A DNA stretch of 64,000 bases from JAISGQ01 sp045604155. Its GTDB lineage: Bacteria; Bacillota; Clostridia; Oscillospirales; Acutalibacteraceae. The stretch is taken from contig JAZUNN010000044.1 of the NCBI GenBank assembly GCA_045604155.1, positions 7,556 to 71,555 of the forward strand, in the 5' to 3' direction. Of the stretch, positions 25,754 to 34,368 are shown in pieces (the stretch's first letter is position 1; every line of letters begins with the position of its first letter). Below the pieces are notes generated by a model. It was not told the DNA's origin. It searched no databases and saw only the letters and a list, made by a program, of their open reading frames with translations. Both the position numbers and the translations under genes were made by a program.

Positions 25754-26899
25754 TTATTCTATAATTCCTGAAGACGAAATTCTGCATTCAATGTTAATTT
25801 CCATTTCAGAATCAGAATATAAATCCTGCCACTTGTTTCTGTTGTTTTCAAACCATGTATTATGCTGTTGTCTGACAGCAGTTTCAAACCCAAGAATCTC
25901 GGGACCATACTGAGTTTTGCTCAGAATAAAAATGTGCTCGATTTTTTTCCTGATTATATTTTCTATAAGAATTTTATCATGTTGATAATCTGAGTTTTCA
26001 GATTCAATCAGAAGACAGTTTGCATCAATGTCTAATCTGAATACAGGTTTGTTATTTTCAATATTACATTTGCGTGTGCATCTGGATGACATAATCTGGT
26101 AGCATGCAGAAGTACCGTCTTCTCGAAAAATATTTATATTCCCATTGTTTTGCTCATCATAAAGAATACGTATTATTTCAAGCTCGGGGTATCCGAGACA
26201 ACCTGAGTAACGGCTGCTTTTGAATACACTCAACCCGGAAACAATAAGAGATAAATTACTGCTTTCTGTCTGGTCTGTTTCACTTATTGAAGAAAAGTTT
26301 TTATTGTCAGAAACCCCGACGGAAAGCAAAGAAAAACTCAGATTATCCGATGCTTTTGCATAAATAGAAGTAAGAGAATACCCTTCCTGAGTGCTGCTTT
26401 TGGAAGACGTATAATGATTTGAAAGTCTGCTTATCATTGTTGCCGTTGATATGGAAGAAAGCTGAGCAGAAAGCAGTTCATAAGCCGTTGTGTCTGAAGT
26501 GACAGCTATACATTTTCTTCTTACAGAAGCCATTCTGAACAGCATATCTATATCATATAACGACATTTCAGAAAGATAATCTGAGCCGAAAACAACAGTC
26601 TGCAGATGTTCAAAATTTGCTTCAGCATCGGAATTTCTCACGAATTCACGTACTGCAAGAGGCAAAGAAGAAGCTCGGATAGCTGTATTTATATAGGTGA
26701 TTTTATCAGAAGACTGATCTGAGTCTGAGCCCAATGGATCAGCATAGTGAAATGTGAATTTAAGCAGTGAATCCTTGTCTTTATCAATACCTATTCCAAG
26801 TATGAAAATATGATCATTTACATCTGTCATATCCCAGCATCCGCTGAAAATCGAGATAATAACAGCAACAATTAAAGCGATTGTTATTTTAGTGCGCAT
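25754..26899 (-). CDS. gerC: Spore germination lipoprotein, Ger(x)C family
   Basis: C subunit of a nutrient germinant receptor in the spore inner membrane. The lipoprotein signal has the lipobox FSGC with Cys21, followed by WDMTDVND, the hallmark of the family. The rest is a three-domain extracytoplasmic protein typical of GerAC/GerBC (381 residues). Its start lies 11 bases inside the end of the B-subunit gene. No clear terminator follows; nrdR lies 94 bases downstream with its own promoter. Receptors of this type are normally made in the forespore under sigma-G; no sigma-G promoter could be fitted with confidence. Confidence 0.92.
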   Translation of the reverse strand: MRTKITIALIVAVIISIFSGCWDMTDVNDHIFILGIGIDKDKDSLLKFTFHYADPLGSDSDQSSDKITYINTAIRASSLPLAVREFVRNSDAEANFEHLQTVVFGSDYLSEMSLYDIDMLFRMASVRRKCIAVTSDTTAYELLSAQLSSISTATMISRLSNHYTSSKSSTQEGYSLTSIYAKASDNLSFSLLSVGVSDNKNFSSISETDQTESSNLSLIVSGLSVFKSSRYSGCLGYPELEIIRILYDEQNNGNINIFREDGTSACYQIMSSRCTRKCNIENNKPVFRLDIDANCLLIESENSDYQHDKILIENIIRKKIEHIFILSKTQYGPEILGFETAVRQQHNTWFENNRNKWQDLYSDSEMEINIECRISSSGIIE

Positions 26900-27974
26900 A
26901 TTTCTTTTCCTTAATTGATAAAAAGTACATAAGCGGAATAATGATCAATAAGATGAATAATTCAATAAAGATAATGTATTTTGAAATTAAATTGACAATG
27001 TTTTCCTGAAACAGAAAAATGACAGGAATAAAAATACAAATATAGACGGCAATGGGAAATCTGAATTTCAATGGCGAAAGGATAGCCGAAAGAGCTTCAG
27101 ATGATGCGAATAACAAAAGAGAAATATAAATACAGACGGCAGATATATTTATTGGAATTGTTACTGCATCAAATCTTTCTACAATCCTTAAATGATTGAG
27201 CTGTACTGATCTTGCAAGTTCAGTGAAAGGATAATGCATACCTGCTGCTGTTTTTATCGTGAAAACTCCGGTGATACATAAAGTGAAGAGAATAATTATT
27301 ACCGAACATAAAGCAAATCCCGAGAAAACAGCTTTTTTTCGTGTTTTATTATTACGTGTTTTACATACATTGAACAATATTATTTCAAAGCCTGAAAAAC
27401 AACTCACAGAGCGTATGATCTGACTCGATAAACCATTTGTATCAGAAGTAAACAGAGTTTTAAATTCATTTGTATCTGCTGATCTGAAATAAATCAGAAG
27501 TGAAATAAAAATAACTGCAGCACACGGAATGACAAGCAGCTCTGTAAGCTTTGCAGCAGAAGAAAAATCCTTCAGGGTAATAATAAATGATACAAGTAAT
27601 ATAACAGCAGCAATAATATAAACAGGTGTTTTATCAAACAGGAACAGCTGTACTTTATTGGATTCAAAAAACAATAATTTATAGCTTTGAATAATAAAGT
27701 ATATAAACAGAATAAATGCAATTATTCGTGAAAAAACCTTTCCGAACAATTTTTTCAGAATATTCTCAAAAGATAGTTCCTCTGTGTTATCGGCAATTTG
27801 CAGAATCATCCATGTCAGAGGAATCAGTGTTAAAATTGTAATTATCTGTGCAATCAGCCATTGACGTGTGATAGAGTGATTTATTGCTGATGGATAAAAA
27901 TTCAAACCAAAAAGCATGGAAAAACATGTTATTGAAAATAATTGAAATGAAGAAATAGTGCAGCATTTATTCAT
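26889..27974 (-). CDS. gerB: Spore germination permease, GerAB/endospore germination permease family
   Basis: B subunit of the germinant receptor, an APC-superfamily membrane protein that is the likely germinant-binding subunit. About ten hydrophobic segments span its 361 residues, beginning with ISSFQLFSITCFSMLFG and ending with a basic tail (SIKEKKYAH). It overlaps the A-subunit gene by 8 bases and the C-subunit gene by 11, so the three are translationally coupled. The germinant (amino acid, sugar or nucleoside) cannot be read from the sequence. Confidence 0.9.
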   Translation of the reverse strand: MNKCCTISSFQLFSITCFSMLFGLNFYPSAINHSITRQWLIAQIITILTLIPLTWMILQIADNTEELSFENILKKLFGKVFSRIIAFILFIYFIIQSYKLLFFESNKVQLFLFDKTPVYIIAAVILLVSFIITLKDFSSAAKLTELLVIPCAAVIFISLLIYFRSADTNEFKTLFTSDTNGLSSQIIRSVSCFSGFEIILFNVCKTRNNKTRKKAVFSGFALCSVIIILFTLCITGVFTIKTAAGMHYPFTELARSVQLNHLRIVERFDAVTIPINISAVCIYISLLLFASSEALSAILSPLKFRFPIAVYICIFIPVIFLFQENIVNLISKYIIFIELFILLIIIPLMYFLSIKEKKYAH

Positions 27975-29547
27975 TGTTGATTTCCTTTTTGCCTGCAGAA
28001 AATAAATCAGATGGATTATATGCTTTGTTCCGCATTCGATTAAGCCGCTCGGGTGTTTTGAAAACAGAGGATAACATCTGTCGTAATTTCATAGGTGAAA
28101 CAGGTGTGGCAAAAGAAACATTATAGTTGTATTGAGATACAAAACGTGAGAGCATTATAAGCATACCGGCAGTTATGCCGAACAGTCCAAGAACGGATGC
28201 GCAGAAGATGAGAAAATATTTATAGAACCTTATTGTGGATTTGAGCGCATGGGAAGGTACTGCAAAGGATGATAAAGTTGAAATACCTGCAATTATGATA
28301 ATCAGGGGATTCAGAAGACCTGCGTTTATTGTTGCATCACCGATTATCAGACCGCCGACTATTGATAGAGCAGAACTGATTTTCTGAGGCATTCGTGTAC
28401 TGGCTTCACGAAGTATTTCAAAGACAAGTTCTATAAGCAGTATTTCCACAAGTGCAGGAAAAGGTACTTTTACACGGTTTAATGCAGTAAGCAGTAAAAG
28501 ACGGGTTGTGAGCATCTCGGGATGATAGGAAATGATTGCAACGTAGAGAGCCGGCGCAGCTACTGCAATAATTGCGCATGTCCACCTCAAAAGTCGGATG
28601 AAACCTGAAAAAATCCATTTTCCGTAAGTGTCCTCGCTTGCAGATATAAGATCTGAAATTGTGACAGGGAAGATCAATGCATAGGGACTGCCGTTAACCA
28701 GAACTACTACCTGTCCGTTTGATATTGCAGCAGAAGCAAGATCGGTCTGCTCAGTTCCGCCGGATTGCGGAAAAACAGAAAAAGTGTTTGCTTCAATCAA
28801 CTGTTCAAGCTTTCCCGAGTCCCCAAGAATATCAGTGGATATATTTGATATTCTTCTTTTTATTTCGTTTACAAGAGCACCATCCGTCAGACCTCGTATA
28901 TAGCATATGCACACATCAGTGTGAGATCGCTGACCGACTTTTGCAGGAAAAATCACAAGATTCGGATCCGCAAGACGTCGCCTTAGCAGAGCTGTATTAA
29001 TTCTGATATTTTCAGTAAATGCTTCATGTGGTCCCCGAATGCTGCCTTCATTCGGGCTTTCTCCGACAGAGCGTGTTTCAATCATCCTCACGCCTGCAAT
29101 AAAGCATTCAGATTCACCTTCAATTATAATTGCAGCATCGCCTGAGAGTACTGACAGATAAGCTTTTGATAAACTTTTATTTTTTGAGATTTCAGCTGAT
29201 CCGAAAAGCTGCGACAATTCATCAATGGGTGAGAATTTATTGATACACGACTGTTCCGACATTCTTCGTGATGCAAGAACTATGCTTGATTCTATCAGAG
29301 CCTTATTGCTCATTCCGTCAACGAAAATGATAAGAGCACGCCGATTGTTTGCCAGAGTGAAAAATCGAAGAAGAATATCTTTGTTTTCGCCGACCAGTTT
29401 TTTTACATATTCAACATTCCGATCGAATCCGTTTTTACCGGTAAAAAGATCCTGATTATAATCGGGCGAAATATCAAAGACTTCTTCACTGCAAAAAGTA
29501 TCTGTAATATTTTCACCGGAAAGCCATTGTACAAATCTGGATGACAT
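27967..29547 (-). CDS. gerA: Spore germination protein, GerA family
   Basis: A subunit of the germinant receptor. A soluble N-terminal domain (about 1-230) is followed by membrane segments containing the family signature PFPALVEILLIELVFEILREASTRMP. A cytoplasmic tail ends in GKKEINNE. The frame opens with an ATG at 29628, but the added 27 residues are hydrophobic and lack a ribosome site. ATG 29547, preceded by AAGGTAG, starts MSSRFVQWL and gives 526 residues, in line with GerAA proteins. The operon order A-B-C is the classical one. It is divergent from hprK across about 165 bases. Confidence 0.9.
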   Translation of the reverse strand: MSSRFVQWLSGENITDTFCSEEVFDISPDYNQDLFTGKNGFDRNVEYVKKLVGENKDILLRFFTLANNRRALIIFVDGMSNKALIESSIVLASRRMSEQSCINKFSPIDELSQLFGSAEISKNKSLSKAYLSVLSGDAAIIIEGESECFIAGVRMIETRSVGESPNEGSIRGPHEAFTENIRINTALLRRRLADPNLVIFPAKVGQRSHTDVCICYIRGLTDGALVNEIKRRISNISTDILGDSGKLEQLIEANTFSVFPQSGGTEQTDLASAAISNGQVVVLVNGSPYALIFPVTISDLISASEDTYGKWIFSGFIRLLRWTCAIIAVAAPALYVAIISYHPEMLTTRLLLLTALNRVKVPFPALVEILLIELVFEILREASTRMPQKISSALSIVGGLIIGDATINAGLLNPLIIIIAGISTLSSFAVPSHALKSTIRFYKYFLIFCASVLGLFGITAGMLIMLSRFVSQYNYNVSFATPVSPMKLRQMLSSVFKTPERLNRMRNKAYNPSDLFSAGKKEINNE

Positions 29548-29713
29548 TTTCAGCACTACCTTTGAAACTTTGTCTGCAGAGAATATTGACAGAATAAAAA
29601 TTAATATACAATCGTTTATAAAATTCACAAATAGTCTTTAAAAAAGTGATTTAATCATGTATAATTAAATAGTCTGAGTATTCAGAATTTTTGATATACA
29701 AGGCGGTGCAAAC

Positions 29714-30682
29714 ATGGCCCAGGTTTTTTCGGTTACAATGTCAAAAATAATCAAGGAAATGTCTCTGGAAGAGGTATTAATGCCACAGGATCCGGATACT
29801 GTGCTTGTTGAGTCTGCAGAAGTCAACAGACCGGGTGTTGAGCTTACCGGATTTCTGGAGTATTATGATAAGTCAAGACTTCTTGTATGCGGCAAAACTG
29901 AGATTTCTTTTCTTGAACAGTTCGATGTGGAAACAAGAGCAAACTGTCTTTCAAATCTTTTTTCAAAAGGAGCTCCGGGTCTGATTCTCTGCAGAGGAAT
30001 CGATCCTCTGCCTGAAATGCTTGAGGCAGCAAAAAAATACAAGATGCCCGTGCTTAAGACAAACGATCAGACCAGTGGATTCATATCTGCTCTGGTTGCC
30101 TTCCTGAGTGTTGAGCTTGCACCAAGAGTAACCCGTCACGGTGTTCTTGTTGAAGTATACGGCGAAGGTATTCTTCTTACAGGTGACAGTGGAGTCGGTA
30201 AATCAGAAACTGCCATTGAACTTGTCAAAAGAGGACATCGACTTATTGCTGACGATGCAGTTGAGATAAGACGAGTTTCAAATAAAACACTTGTTGGATC
30301 TGCTCCTCCGAATATAAGACATTTTATTGAACTTCGAGGCATAGGAATAATTAATGCAAGAAGAATATTTGGTATGGGTGCTGTTAAGATTACAGAAAAA
30401 ATTGATCTTGTTATCAATATGGAAATCTGGGACAGCAGCAAGGTTTACGACAGAATGGGAATGGATAACGAATATACAGAAATACTCGGCAATAAAGTTC
30501 CATCTCTTACAATTCCGGTAAAACCCGGTCGAAATCTTGCAATTATCATTGAGGTTGCAGCAATGAACAACAGACAGAAAAAGATGGGCTATAATGCAGC
30601 TCACGAACTTCTTCATAATCTTGGCATGGTTGTGGAAAATGTTCCCAACGATATTAAAACAGAATGGGATTCATTCAATTAA
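29714..30682 (+). CDS. hprK: HPr kinase/phosphorylase
   Basis: Phosphorylates HPr on Ser46 when glycolytic intermediates are high, giving the CcpA corepressor, and reverses the reaction when they fall. The N-terminal regulatory domain (about 1-130) is followed by a P-loop GDSGVGKSE near 156-164. The HPrK signature ELRGIGIINARRIFG and the acidic LIADDAVEI follow. The 322-residue length is normal. The start has AGGCGGTG upstream; a TATAAT lies at 29660-29665 with a poor -35. It heads the cluster hprK-glk-murB-rapZ-whiA-dnaE, a common clostridial order. Confidence 0.95.
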   Translation: MAQVFSVTMSKIIKEMSLEEVLMPQDPDTVLVESAEVNRPGVELTGFLEYYDKSRLLVCGKTEISFLEQFDVETRANCLSNLFSKGAPGLILCRGIDPLPEMLEAAKKYKMPVLKTNDQTSGFISALVAFLSVELAPRVTRHGVLVEVYGEGILLTGDSGVGKSETAIELVKRGHRLIADDAVEIRRVSNKTLVGSAPPNIRHFIELRGIGIINARRIFGMGAVKITEKIDLVINMEIWDSSKVYDRMGMDNEYTEILGNKVPSLTIPVKPGRNLAIIIEVAAMNNRQKKMGYNAAHELLHNLGMVVENVPNDIKTEWDSFN

Positions 30683-30705
30683 TTAAAATTTAGGAGAGAA
30701 TAAAA

Positions 30706-31659
30706 ATGTATAATCTTGGTATTGATCTTGGCGGAACAAATGTAAAAGCCGGTATTGTAGACGAAAAAAATATTGTATTGTTCAAAAGTTCTGTTCCCAC
30801 CGGAGTAGCAGACGGAAATGATGCAGTTGTCGACAATATCATCAAGGCCTGCGCTATCGCTCTTCATGAGGCAGGAATTACTCTTGCTGATGTTGAAAAC
30901 ATCGGTATAGGTACTCCCGGTGCTGTAAACAGTGCTACAGGTGTTGTTGAACGTGCTGAAAACATGAAGTTTGAGAATTTCCCTCTTGCAGCAAAGCTTG
31001 AAGAGAAAATCAACAGAAAAGTTTATATTGAGAATGATGCAAACGCTGCTGCTCTTGGTGAATATGTTGCAGGTGCAGCAATGGGTTCAAAGGATGCTGT
31101 CTGTGTAACACTCGGAACAGGTGTAGGCGGTGGACTTATTCTTGACGGCAAGCTTTACAGCGGTGCAAATAATGCAGGCGGCGAGCTCGGTCATACTGTT
31201 ATTGCATTTGACGGAATTCCCTGCAACTGCGGCAGAAAAGGATGCTGGGAGAGATATGCTTCTGTAACTGCTCTTATTGCACAGACCAAAGAGGCAATGG
31301 AAGCAAATACAGAATCTGCACTGTGGGATATTGCTGAAGGCAGCCTTGACAATGTCAACGGCAAAACTGCATTTGATGCAATGAGAGCAGATGACGAAAC
31401 CGGCAAGGCAATCGTGGACAAGTACATCAGATATATTGCATGCGGCGTTACCAATATGGTTAATATCTTCCAGCCTGATGTTATCTGCATCGGCGGTGCA
31501 ATCAGCAAGGAAGGTGACTATATCCTTAAATCCCTTAATGAAATTGTTGAGTGTGAAAGATTTACAAAGGTAAGCGACAAGCAGACAAAGATTGTTATGG
31601 CAACACTTGAAAATGATGCCGGAATCATTGGAGCAGCAAATCTTTACAAAGCAAACTGA
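30706..31659 (+). CDS. glk: ROK-family glucokinase
   Basis: Phosphorylates glucose (possibly other hexoses) with ATP. N-terminal phosphate-binding motif GIDLGGTNVKAGIVD, sugar-binding ENDANAAALGE and GVGGGLILDG, and the ROK zinc motif CNCGRKGCWE near residues 173-182 are all present. Length 317. AGGAGAG precedes the ATG 23 bases after hprK. Placement between hprK and murB ties sugar entry to the HPr control loop. The murB ribosome site begins directly after its stop. Confidence 0.92.
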   Translation: MYNLGIDLGGTNVKAGIVDEKNIVLFKSSVPTGVADGNDAVVDNIIKACAIALHEAGITLADVENIGIGTPGAVNSATGVVERAENMKFENFPLAAKLEEKINRKVYIENDANAAALGEYVAGAAMGSKDAVCVTLGTGVGGGLILDGKLYSGANNAGGELGHTVIAFDGIPCNCGRKGCWERYASVTALIAQTKEAMEANTESALWDIAEGSLDNVNGKTAFDAMRADDETGKAIVDKYIRYIACGVTNMVNIFQPDVICIGGAISKEGDYILKSLNEIVECERFTKVSDKQTKIVMATLENDAGIIGAANLYKAN

Positions 31660-31671
31660 TTGGAGAACAGC

Positions 31672-32589
31672 ATGAATAATTACATTGATTTTGCGCAGCA
31701 ACTTGCAAAAAAATCCATAAAGGCAAAAATTGACGAGCCAATGAGCAAAAGAACGTCATTTAAAATTGGCGGTCCTGCTGATGTTTTCGTGTGTGTTCAG
31801 ACCCGTGATGAACTGAAAACTGTTATTGAACTTACAAAGCAGAATAACATTCCTCTTACAGTTGTCGGAAACGGGTCAAATCTTCTTGTTTCTGACAAGG
31901 GCATTCGTGGTGTTGTCGTTGCTCTTGACGGTGATTTCTGTTCACTGCAGTGCATTGGTAAAAACAAGATTGTTGCAGGTGCAGGCACAATGCTTTCTCA
32001 TCTTTGTCAGTTTGCTCACGGAAACAGTCTGACAGGTCTTGAATTTGCTTATGGAATTCCGGGCTCTGTAGGTGGTGCTATTTACATGAACGCAGGCGCT
32101 TATGGTGGAGAAATGAAGGATGTAGCCGTTGCCTGTGAGTATATAAATATGGATGGTGAAATCAATTCACTCACTATTGATGAGATGAAACTTGATTACA
32201 GAAAGAGCTTTTTTACCGGTAAAGATCATATTATCATTTCAGCTACATTTGTTCTTGAGGTAGGCGAAAAGGACAGAATAAAGGGCACCATGCGTGAACT
32301 TATGGGTAAAAGAAGTGATAAGCAGCCTCTTGAGCTTCCCAGTGCAGGCAGTGCATTCAAACGTCCGGTTGGCTATTTCGCAGGAGCTCTTATTGAACAG
32401 TGCGGATTAAAGGGATGTACTGTAGGCGGAGCTCAGGTAAGCGAAAAGCATGCAGGCTTCATTGTAAATATCGGCGGTGCAACCTGTGATGATGTTCTCA
32501 ATCTTGTTCGCCATATTCAGGAAACCGTAAAAAAAGAAACCGGTGTTGATCTTGAAAGCGAAATTCGAGCAATAGGCGAAGGCGTGTGA
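31672..32589 (+). CDS. murB: UDP-N-acetylenolpyruvoylglucosamine reductase
   Basis: FAD- and NADPH-dependent reductase that makes UDP-N-acetylmuramate, the second step of peptidoglycan precursor synthesis. FAD-binding motifs GNGSNLLVSDKG and PGSVGGAIYMNAGAYGGEM are clear. The proton-donor region GSAFKRPVGYFAGALIE (serine form) and the C-terminal E of ESEIRAIGE mark a type II enzyme. The upstream in-frame TTG at 31660 overlaps the glk stop and forms part of the GGAG site; ATG 31672 gives 305 residues. rapZ starts 4 bases downstream. Confidence 0.94.
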   Translation: MNNYIDFAQQLAKKSIKAKIDEPMSKRTSFKIGGPADVFVCVQTRDELKTVIELTKQNNIPLTVVGNGSNLLVSDKGIRGVVVALDGDFCSLQCIGKNKIVAGAGTMLSHLCQFAHGNSLTGLEFAYGIPGSVGGAIYMNAGAYGGEMKDVAVACEYINMDGEINSLTIDEMKLDYRKSFFTGKDHIIISATFVLEVGEKDRIKGTMRELMGKRSDKQPLELPSAGSAFKRPVGYFAGALIEQCGLKGCTVGGAQVSEKHAGFIVNIGGATCDDVLNLVRHIQETVKKETGVDLESEIRAIGEGV

Positions 32590-32593
32590 ATAA

Positions 32594-33454
32594 ATGGAGT
32601 TTTTAGTTATAACAGGACTTTCCGGTGCCGGAAAAACCATAATGCATAATGCACTTGAAGATATAGGTTATTATTGCGTTGATAACATTCCGCCTCAGCT
32701 TCTTCCTGTTTTCTATGAGCTTTGCGATCAGGCAGATAATGTGGAAAAAGCGGCTGTGGTTATTGACTGCAGAGGTTTTGAGCTTTTCTCTAACTTCAAT
32801 CAGTCACTTGAAAAACTCAGAAGCAGCGGTAATCTGTTCAAGCTTGTATATGTGGACTGCAAAACAGATGTTCTTATAAACAGATTCAAGGAAACTAGAC
32901 GTTCTCATCCTATGTATGACAAGTGCGGGTATTCCATCAATGGAGCCATTGATGAGGAAAAAGCACTTCTCACACCTGCAAGAGAGCAGGCTGACCTTGT
33001 CATTGATACATCAAATATAACTCCAAAGCAGCTTCGTGAACGTATTATTCAGATGTTTGCAGGAGATACCTTCTGTCCGATGAAAATTGAAATTGTATCT
33101 TTCGGTTTCAAAAGAGGTCCTCTTATCGGTGCAGATATGGTTTTTGATGTGCGCTGTTTCCCGAATCCGTATTATATTCCTGAGTTAAGACCGCTTACAG
33201 GTGTTGATCCTCCTGTTCGTGATTATGTTCTGGCAAGTGATCTTACAAAGGGATTCCTTTCAAAGCTCTGTGATATGATGGCATATCTTATCCCTTTGTA
33301 TATAGCAGAGGGAAGAAGCCAGCTTATTATCGGAATAGGCTGCACAGGCGGAAATCATCGCTCTGTTGCTATTTCTGAAGCACTGAGACAGTTCCTGCGT
33401 TCCAAGGGATATGACTCGGTTGTTACTCACAGAGACAAAGAAATCAAAACTTAA
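32594..33454 (+). CDS. rapZ: RapZ/YvcJ nucleotide-binding protein
   Basis: P-loop protein of the RapZ/YvcJ family. In E. coli it is an RNase E adaptor for small RNAs controlling GlmS; in Bacillus YvcJ affects competence. Walker A GLSGAGKT is at residues 8-15. DTSNITPKQLRERI and the C-terminal domain with SFGFKRG, DVRCFPNPYY and IGIGCTGGNHRSVAI are diagnostic. Length 286. It lies 4 bases after murB and 15 before whiA. The yvcK/glmR gene that usually sits between rapZ and whiA is missing here. Confidence 0.95.
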   Translation: MEFLVITGLSGAGKTIMHNALEDIGYYCVDNIPPQLLPVFYELCDQADNVEKAAVVIDCRGFELFSNFNQSLEKLRSSGNLFKLVYVDCKTDVLINRFKETRRSHPMYDKCGYSINGAIDEEKALLTPAREQADLVIDTSNITPKQLRERIIQMFAGDTFCPMKIEIVSFGFKRGPLIGADMVFDVRCFPNPYYIPELRPLTGVDPPVRDYVLASDLTKGFLSKLCDMMAYLIPLYIAEGRSQLIIGIGCTGGNHRSVAISEALRQFLRSKGYDSVVTHRDKEIKT

Positions 33455-33469
33455 ACAGGTGAAAGTGTA

Positions 33470-34366
33470 ATGTCATTTTCCTCCGAAGCAAAATTTAATC
33501 TCTGTGAAGTAACATCACAGAGTAAATGCTGTATGAGAGCAGAAGCATATTCGCTGCTGCTCTTTTCGGGTTTATTGAAGAATCCGGAAAAGATAAATAC
33601 ATACAGAACAAAATATGATTTCATAGCAGAAAGAATTTCTGATCTTGTTTCTGAAATGTACGGCGTATCGGTTGACATAATACGTACTGGAAAAAATGAA
33701 ACAGGATCAATTATTCATGTTTCAATTCCATATAAATCAGACAGACTTGAACTGGAAGATGCTTTTGGAAGCAATGAAAAAATACATATTAATCTGTTGA
33801 ACAAAGCCTGCTGCTTTTCTGCATTTCTCAGAGGTGCATTTCTTGTCTGTGGTTCTGTTACAAATCCTAAAAATGATTATCATATGGAGTTTGATATTCA
33901 GAATAAAGATCTGTGTGATACATTTATCAAGCTGTTGAATTACAACGGAATCGTAAATGCGGGTGTTTCAGAGCGTAAAGGTAATTACCTTGTATACTTT
34001 AAAGACAGTGAAATAATAGAGCAGATGCTTCTTGAAATTGGGGCTCAGGCGGCGTCTTTTCAGATTTTTGAAGAAAGATCTCTTCGTGATATGCGTAATC
34101 GCATCCAACGGCACACAAATTGTGACAGTGCAAATCTGAAAAAGACATCAAATGCTGCCGCAGCACAGCTTCATGCAATAAAAAAGATATGTGAAGGCGA
34201 AGGACTTTACAGCCTTCCCGATGATTTAAGAGAAATTGCAGAGCTCAGATTGAATAATCCCGATATGTCATTGCGTGAACTTGGTGAGAATATGGATCCG
34301 CCATTGTCCAGAAGTGGCGTGAATCACAGAATGAAGAGAATTCTGGAATGGGGTAAGGAGGAATAA
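33470..34366 (+). CDS. whiA: DNA-binding protein WhiA
   Basis: Conserved Gram-positive regulator with a degenerate LAGLIDADG homing-endonuclease-like N-terminal domain and a C-terminal helix-turn-helix. It influences cell division and chromosome segregation in Bacillus and sporulation septation in Streptomyces. MSFSSEAKFNLCEV is the typical start. FLRGAFLVCGSVTNPKNDYHMEF is the family core, and NPDMSLRELGENMDPPLSRSGVNHRMKRI the HTH. Length 298. dnaE begins 2 bases after its stop, so translation is probably coupled. Confidence 0.94.
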   Translation: MSFSSEAKFNLCEVTSQSKCCMRAEAYSLLLFSGLLKNPEKINTYRTKYDFIAERISDLVSEMYGVSVDIIRTGKNETGSIIHVSIPYKSDRLELEDAFGSNEKIHINLLNKACCFSAFLRGAFLVCGSVTNPKNDYHMEFDIQNKDLCDTFIKLLNYNGIVNAGVSERKGNYLVYFKDSEIIEQMLLEIGAQAASFQIFEERSLRDMRNRIQRHTNCDSANLKKTSNAAAAQLHAIKKICEGEGLYSLPDDLREIAELRLNNPDMSLRELGENMDPPLSRSGVNHRMKRILEWGKEE

Positions 34367-34368
34367 AA

